This document shows positions 58,644 to 64,000 of a stretch of 64,000 bases of DNA, piece after piece. Numbering within the stretch: position 1 is the stretch's first letter; each line of letters opens with the position of its first letter. The position numbers and the translations under genes were made by a program. The DNA is from Balneola sp. (GTDB taxonomy: Bacteria; Bacteroidota; Rhodothermia; Balneolales; Balneolaceae): contig JANQSE010000008.1 of the NCBI GenBank assembly GCA_028284195.1, positions 124,001 to 188,000 on the forward strand, in the 5' to 3' direction. Under the pieces are notes generated by a model. It saw only the letters and a list, made by a program, of their open reading frames with translations. It made no database searches and was not told the DNA's origin.

Positions 58644-60419
58644 TTACACTTCTTTTTTAAACTCAAGAGTAAACATAGTTCCTCCTCCTTCATTTGTGGA
58701 GAACAAGTAATTTCCTTTCAACTGATCTGCCAGTGTTTCTATCAAGGTAATACCTAAAAAGTCTGCCGTTGAAATTTCATCAAAGTCAAAACCAACTCCA
58801 TTATCAGATATTATCAGCGTAATGTTATCATCAGTCTCTTCGGCTTTAATTTCTATAGTGCCACCGTCCTTGTCCGTAAACGCATGTTTAAAGGCATTGT
58901 TTATGATCTCATTTAGTATAAGTGAACAGGGTATGGCCTGATTTACGTTCAATGAAATATCATTCACCTTTAGATGTACATGTATTTTATCCCATATTCC
59001 AGGATAAGAATTCTTAATAGAGTTGCTCAATTCTTCGATATAATTACCGTAATCTATAAAGGCCAGTGAGTCGCTGGCATATAATTTTTCATGAACCAGA
59101 GCAATCGACTGAATCCTCATTTGGCTATCTAACAATGCGTTTTTAATCGCATCATCTTTATTTTGCAATATCTGTAACTCCAGCAACCCAGTAATAACAG
59201 CAAGGTTATTTTTTACCCGGTGATGAATTTCTGCCAACATTACATCTTTTTCGACTAAAGAGCTTCTCACTTTATTTTCTGCCTCTTTTAATTCCGATAT
59301 ATCAGACACTACTAAAACCCGGCCTCGTTTCTGATCATTTTCGAACAGATCTGATGATGACAATAAAACCGGAATCTTATTGTCTTTACTACTTACTAGT
59401 TGGTATTCCTGAGGCCGATCTTTTAAATTGTTGCTTTCTACTTCCACAATTTTAAAGAAACTTGAAAATGATTTGCCAATAATTTCTTTTTTCTCAAGTT
59501 CTAACATTTTTGCCGCTGACTCATTCATCCTCCTCAAAATACCGTCTTCATCAGAAACAAAAATACCTTCTCTGATAGATTCCAGCACATTATCAAGATA
59601 GGTGCTGGAAATAGTTTGCCGTTCCAGATTCTCTGCCATTTCATTAAAAGCCTTACCAACACGCCCAAATTCATCATCGGTTTTTATTTCTAAACGTTCG
59701 GTAAGGTCACCGCTTCCCAGCTTTTGAACGGATTGTGTCAACTCGGTTAAAGGGCTGGCAATAGATCTATAAAGATATAGAGCAACAATAACACCAATTA
59801 TAATAGTCAAAAAAGTAGCTACATAATTGATGATTTGCCCTTGGTGCAACTCTACATCCAGCGCATTAATCCTGGCTTCCTGGTCTTGTTTTGCAAGTAC
59901 CCTGATCTCTTCAAACTTTGGCATTATTTTGTTCATAAAATAAGGAGCTATAGATGAAACAAACATAAACTCAGAATCAGGGGCTTTTTCTTCTAGTAAA
60001 ACCAACCATTCTTCGGCCAAATTCTCATACAAAGCAACCCGCTCGTTCAAATCGGTTATCTGTTCAAGCAAAACCTCTTTTTCAGACAGAGCCTCTTTCA
60101 ACAATCGGCACGACTCGTAAAAATCTTTAATGGTTTTATCGTAATCCAGTTTTGGCCGGCTAGCCGGAGGGGTACTACCCGGGTTTGCATTGTTTATTTC
60201 AAGCTCATTTATTTCGTGAACCAAGTTCAAATGCAGCAAGCTCTGCAAAAGGCTCACTTCCATTGCGTTTGAATATTCAACTACCGCAGTGGCATTCTTA
60301 CTTTCTGAGAACTGTTGAGTACTTATTTTGGTGTAATATATCTCCCATACTATTCCAATCCCAATCAATAAAATGGCCAGGAAAATAAAACTGAGTATGA
60401 TTTTACGTCCTAAGTTCAA
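58644..60419 (-). CDS. Membrane sensor histidine kinase (HAMP, PAS, HisKA_2/HWE-type)
   Basis: HAMP YRSIASPLTELTQSVQKLGSGDLTERLEI; H-box EIHHRVKNNLAVITGLLELQ. Confidence 0.93.
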   Translation of the reverse strand: MNLGRKIILSFIFLAILLIGIGIVWEIYYTKISTQQFSESKNATAVVEYSNAMEVSLLQSLLHLNLVHEINELEINNANPGSTPPASRPKLDYDKTIKDFYESCRLLKEALSEKEVLLEQITDLNERVALYENLAEEWLVLLEEKAPDSEFMFVSSIAPYFMNKIMPKFEEIRVLAKQDQEARINALDVELHQGQIINYVATFLTIIIGVIVALYLYRSIASPLTELTQSVQKLGSGDLTERLEIKTDDEFGRVGKAFNEMAENLERQTISSTYLDNVLESIREGIFVSDEDGILRRMNESAAKMLELEKKEIIGKSFSSFFKIVEVESNNLKDRPQEYQLVSSKDNKIPVLLSSSDLFENDQKRGRVLVVSDISELKEAENKVRSSLVEKDVMLAEIHHRVKNNLAVITGLLELQILQNKDDAIKNALLDSQMRIQSIALVHEKLYASDSLAFIDYGNYIEELSNSIKNSYPGIWDKIHVHLKVNDISLNVNQAIPCSLILNEIINNAFKHAFTDKDGGTIEIKAEETDDNITLIISDNGVGFDFDEISTADFLGITLIETLADQLKGNYLFSTNEGGGTMFTLEFKKEV

Positions 60420-60515
60420 AAGTAAGTTCCCGAAAATTACTATTTCTTGAATGTATTTAAACTCAAGGCTAATGACTATATCCGAGGATTATAAAATCCT
60501 CATGTAACAAATGGT

Positions 60516-62603
60516 CTAATAGCTACTCAGGAAATCTATAGAGCTCTTTATCTTGTCAATGTTCGGCAGCACAGATTCCATCAACCCTGTGTTATAAGGT
60601 ACAGGTATGTCTGGCATAGCGAGCCTTTCTATAGGTGCATCAAGGTGCTGAAATGCTTCTCTTAAAATTGTTGCAGATATTTCTGCTCCAAAACCGGCTG
60701 TCCGGTTATCTTCGTGAACAATAAGGCATTTATTTGTTTTCTCAATTGATTTAAGGCAAGATTCTTTATCCCAGGGCATCAGTGTTCTTAAGTCTATTAC
60801 ATCAGCAGAAATGCCTGTTTCTTCCACTGCTTGCTCTGCTCTCTCACACATTGCTCCCCAGGTAATGATAGTAAGACCACTCCCTTCTTTTAAAAACTTA
60901 GCCTTCCCGAACGGTACAACAAATTCATCCCCCGGATAAGGCTTACGGGCATATTTTGCATCTAACAAGTTCCGGTGCTCAAAAAATATAGTGGGATTGT
61001 TTGACCGCATTGCTGTACGCAACAACCCTACCGCGTCTTCAGCGTTACTTGGCATAGCAACCTGCCAGCCAATGGCATGTGTAAAAAACACTTCGTTGCT
61101 CATACTATGCCAGGGATCGCCACATTTGGCAAAGCCACCGGGCATGCGTACTACAATTGGTGCAGCAAAACGATTTGCTGTTCTCCAACGGGTGGTTCCA
61201 CAATTGTTGAGTTGTTCTGTTGCCGGATCAGCATATTTTCTGAACTGAATTTCAGCCACAGGCATTAACCCTGCATAAGCCATACCTACTGATCGGCCGA
61301 TAATTCCCTCTTCCGATAAACTGGTATCAAAAACACGTTCTTCGCCAAACTTTGCCTGTAAATCCATAGTAGCAGCATGTACACCACCTTTCAATCCAAC
61401 ATCTTCACCAAAAACCAATAGCTTTTTGTTGGTCTCAAGTTCATAAACAAGTGTTCTTCGAATAGCTTCAACTATGTTGATTCGTTGTTTTTCGGGTGCC
61501 GGTTCTTCGCTTTCTTTTGGGAATGTATGCCCCTCTACGGCTAACCCGCCAATAGCTTGAAGCTCACCCTCTTCCGCAAATGCAAATTTCTCTGTAGTAG
61601 AGGCATCAGGCTCAGGGCGGTTTAGAGCCGCTTCAGCAGTTTTATTTATCGTCTCTTCTGCTTTCTTTTCAAGATTCTTCCAAATTTTTTCGGTGAGAGT
61701 GTCCGGAGTTAAATAATTTTTTAATGTATCCAGTGGATCTTTTTGTTTCTCTTCCTCAACCAATTCTTTGGGTTTATACGCCTGGTTGTCCTGATAAGAA
61801 TGTCCATTCAACCGGGGAACTTTCAATCGAATCATTGTTGGTCCTTTTCTTTCCCGAACATGAGACACTGCCTCTTCCATTAACTTTGCAACTTCTTCCG
61901 GGTCAGTTCCATCACCTTCTATGATTTCCAGGTTCTTAAAGGATTGAAGATTATCCGTAATAACGCCTCCCGGAGTTTGAAACTCACTGGTTACAGAAAT
62001 CCCATATCCGTTATCCTCGATATAAAAAAGAACGGGCAGGTTTTGAGTGGTTGCAATTGTGAGTGCTGACCAAAATCCGTTTGTAGCAACCGAGCCATCT
62101 CCACCCAGAATTACGGCAATGGCACCTTCATACTCTTTTTCTTTAAGTACTTTTCTCCGATACTCGATAGCCTGAGCCCAGCCGATTGCCGGAGTGTACT
62201 GTGAACCAACATCTCCTGCCATTGGCAACACTTTAACCCCATCCTTATCGGGGCGGTTGCAAACCACTCCTATATCACGCCCATCGCTGTAACTGCCCGA
62301 TTTACCCATCGGAGCAGCCATGGCATCTTCCAAATCTAAGCCCAGGGTTAACAAAAGTGGGCGGGAACGATAATAGGCACTCGCAGCATCATTTTTATTT
62401 GTAAGAAGTTTGCCTAATAAAATTTGACCCAGCTCATGCCCCCGTGCCGAAAATTGATACAATACTTTTTTATTCGGTACAAGCTCGTTCTCCTCTTTAG
62501 CGTCCATAGCTCTTGATGTGAGCATCAACCTTGCTACATCACGCCAATCGACTTTTGTTTTAGATGAAGATAAAGCTCTTTTTTTGCCAACTGCTTTCGC
62601 CAT
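60516..62603 (-). CDS. Thiamine-dependent 2-oxo acid dehydrogenase E1, alpha-beta fusion
   Basis: N-terminal E1 alpha (ILGGDGSVATNGFWSALTIATTQNLPVLFYIEDNGYGIS) fused to E1 beta (LLVFGEDVGLKGGVHAATMDLQAKFGEERVFDTSLSEEGIIGRSVGMA). Confidence 0.92.
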   Translation of the reverse strand: MAKAVGKKRALSSSKTKVDWRDVARLMLTSRAMDAKEENELVPNKKVLYQFSARGHELGQILLGKLLTNKNDAASAYYRSRPLLLTLGLDLEDAMAAPMGKSGSYSDGRDIGVVCNRPDKDGVKVLPMAGDVGSQYTPAIGWAQAIEYRRKVLKEKEYEGAIAVILGGDGSVATNGFWSALTIATTQNLPVLFYIEDNGYGISVTSEFQTPGGVITDNLQSFKNLEIIEGDGTDPEEVAKLMEEAVSHVRERKGPTMIRLKVPRLNGHSYQDNQAYKPKELVEEEKQKDPLDTLKNYLTPDTLTEKIWKNLEKKAEETINKTAEAALNRPEPDASTTEKFAFAEEGELQAIGGLAVEGHTFPKESEEPAPEKQRINIVEAIRRTLVYELETNKKLLVFGEDVGLKGGVHAATMDLQAKFGEERVFDTSLSEEGIIGRSVGMAYAGLMPVAEIQFRKYADPATEQLNNCGTTRWRTANRFAAPIVVRMPGGFAKCGDPWHSMSNEVFFTHAIGWQVAMPSNAEDAVGLLRTAMRSNNPTIFFEHRNLLDAKYARKPYPGDEFVVPFGKAKFLKEGSGLTIITWGAMCERAEQAVEETGISADVIDLRTLMPWDKESCLKSIEKTNKCLIVHEDNRTAGFGAEISATILREAFQHLDAPIERLAMPDIPVPYNTGLMESVLPNIDKIKSSIDFLSSY

Positions 62604-62615
62604 ACTCTTTTTGCC

Positions 62616-63731
62616 TTATTTAATAGCCATTACTTCTTTGAATGATTTTTCGAAATGGTCCATTTCTTTTTCAATACCGATTGTGATACGTACACAATTA
62701 GGAAGCCCAAATGCATTTATACGTCTAAGAATCACCCCTTTTTCTAACATTGCCTGTGTAAAATCTACCGCTTCCTGCTCTGTTTGCAAAATCATCATTA
62801 CCGAATTAGATATAGATTTTAAATATTGCACCCCGTGTTCTTCAAAAAATGAGTATAACCGTTCTTTTCCCGAATTAATCACTTCGATGCTTTTTTTCAG
62901 AAAATCTTCATCTTCATAAGCTGCCAGTGCTGCTGTCTGTGCAAGTGTTGTCGGTTCAAACGTGAGCTTTGTTTTAAGCAGGTTATTAATAATCTCTTCT
63001 CTGGCAATTCCATAACCAACCCTAAGACCGGCTAAGCCATAAGCTTTAGAGAAGGTTCTTAATACGATCACATTATCATGATCGTAATCCAACGCTTTTG
63101 GATAATCTTCTACATCTTTTGCAAACTCGTAATACGCTTCATCAGCAATAATCAACACATGGTCAGGAACCTGCTTTAAAAGCCACTCATATTCCTGTTT
63201 GTTGATGTAGGTACCAGTCGGATTATTCGGATTCGCGATATAGATCATCTTAGTATGCTCATCAATCGCGTTAACAATTGCTTTTACATCAAATCGGTAA
63301 TCAGAAGTAACAGGTATCTTCTTAAGATGGATGCCTCGTACTCCTGCCTGAACAAAAAAACCAACAAAAGTAACATTGGCTGTAATAGCATTTTGCTTGT
63401 TCAGAAAAAAGGTTCTGCACAGCATTGAAAGCAAACTCTCTGATCCGGCAGTAAGGATCACATTCTCATCTTTAACATTGTTTTTTTCAGCAATAGCTGC
63501 TCTCAGTTTTCTTGCCACAGGGTCCGGATAATCCTGGATGTTTTTGAAGGCTTCATTGATAGCGGCTTTTACCTTAGGGCTGCAACCTAACCTGTTTTCG
63601 TTGGAAGCTAGTTTCGCAATATATCTGGGATTATAAGTTTCAACTACCTCGGCTATAGTTTTCCCGGCTACATACCTGTTTAATTGCTCAATGTTTTTAG
63701 GCACCAACGACTGCAACGTATTCTCGATCAT
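62616..63731 (-). CDS. Histidinol-phosphate aminotransferase-like class I/II aminotransferase
   Basis: KLASNENRLGCSPKVKAAI, IYIANPNNPTGTYIN, VLRTFSKAYGLAGLRVGYGIA; likely Met start at 63731. Confidence 0.88.
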   Translation of the reverse strand: MIENTLQSLVPKNIEQLNRYVAGKTIAEVVETYNPRYIAKLASNENRLGCSPKVKAAINEAFKNIQDYPDPVARKLRAAIAEKNNVKDENVILTAGSESLLSMLCRTFFLNKQNAITANVTFVGFFVQAGVRGIHLKKIPVTSDYRFDVKAIVNAIDEHTKMIYIANPNNPTGTYINKQEYEWLLKQVPDHVLIIADEAYYEFAKDVEDYPKALDYDHDNVIVLRTFSKAYGLAGLRVGYGIAREEIINNLLKTKLTFEPTTLAQTAALAAYEDEDFLKKSIEVINSGKERLYSFFEEHGVQYLKSISNSVMMILQTEQEAVDFTQAMLEKGVILRRINAFGLPNCVRITIGIEKEMDHFEKSFKEVMAIK

Positions 63732-63866
63732 AAATTTTTGTATCAAAGGGATGATAAGATATCCAGAAAAAGATGGCTTTCCCAAATCCCGATTAAGAAC
63801 TACAAAGTTAATGTTTTGTTACCAAAGAGCATTCCTTAACTTCGTAATAATTCTAAAAATTTAACT

Positions 63867-64000
63867 ATGAAAACAATAGTTGTTACAGGAGCCAGTAAAG
63901 GTATTGGCTATGAAACCTCTCTCAAGCTTTTAAATAAAGGGCATAAGATTATTGCCATCGCCAGGACGTCAAAAAAGCTTACTGCTTTACAAAAAGAATC
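63867..64000 (+). CDS. SDR family oxidoreductase (partial, runs off window)
   Basis: MKTIVVTGASKGIGYETSLKLLNKGHKIIAIARTSKKLTALQKE. Confidence 0.85.
   Translation, partial: MKTIVVTGASKGIGYETSLKLLNKGHKIIAIARTSKKLTALQKE

Noticed and set aside
60484-60501. GAGGATT-ATAA-AATCCTC hairpin downstream of the E1 fusion gene
   Set aside because: Clean stem but no T-run on the relevant strand, so not called as a terminator.
60516-62603. E1 alpha-beta fusion as a novel gene architecture
   Set aside because: Fused E1 alpha/beta proteins are an established arrangement in several phyla; not treated as new.

Overview
The window looks like a Bacteroidota/Balneolota-type chromosome segment (lineage is inference from protein style, not computed). 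From left to right it contains:
- A peptidoglycan-salvage neighbourhood at about 2.2-8.6 kb: AmpG-like permease, AMIN/Amidase_3 amidase, NamZ/DUF1343, NagZ-like GH3 and a BadF-type sugar kinase.
- A housekeeping block: fmt, def, ruvX, an HU/IHF-like gene, rel/spoT, tRNA-Leu(UAA), two-component genes, rarA and a class II-like photolyase.
- A beta-oxidation operon on the minus strand, about 24.8-31.1 kb.
- Tyrosine catabolism genes hmgA and hppD.
- A large phenylacetate (paa) cluster at 40.3-52.5 kb: paaA, B, C, D, G, H, I, J, Y, Z and a PaaF-like hydratase.

The most unusual signal is a set of short intra-operon elements built from degenerate 7-nt units, often in inverted arrangement, sitting between the stop codon of one gene and the start codon of the next. 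One of them, between paaI and paaJ, encloses a four-helix-bundle (23S-IVP/S23 family) ORF inside 5+5 inverted heptamers. Its repeat units supply the start codons of both the four-helix ORF and paaJ. ORF-less versions lie at 42.44-42.52 kb, 51.70-51.73 kb, 26.85-26.92 kb and possibly 38.82 kb.

Other points of interest are two tandem uncharacterised paralogues between paaY and paaZ, no visible paaE with an antisense beta-propeller gene at the expected site, a frameshifted M24 peptidase, and several dispersed imperfect inverted repeats. All product names come from reading protein motifs; no database search was run.
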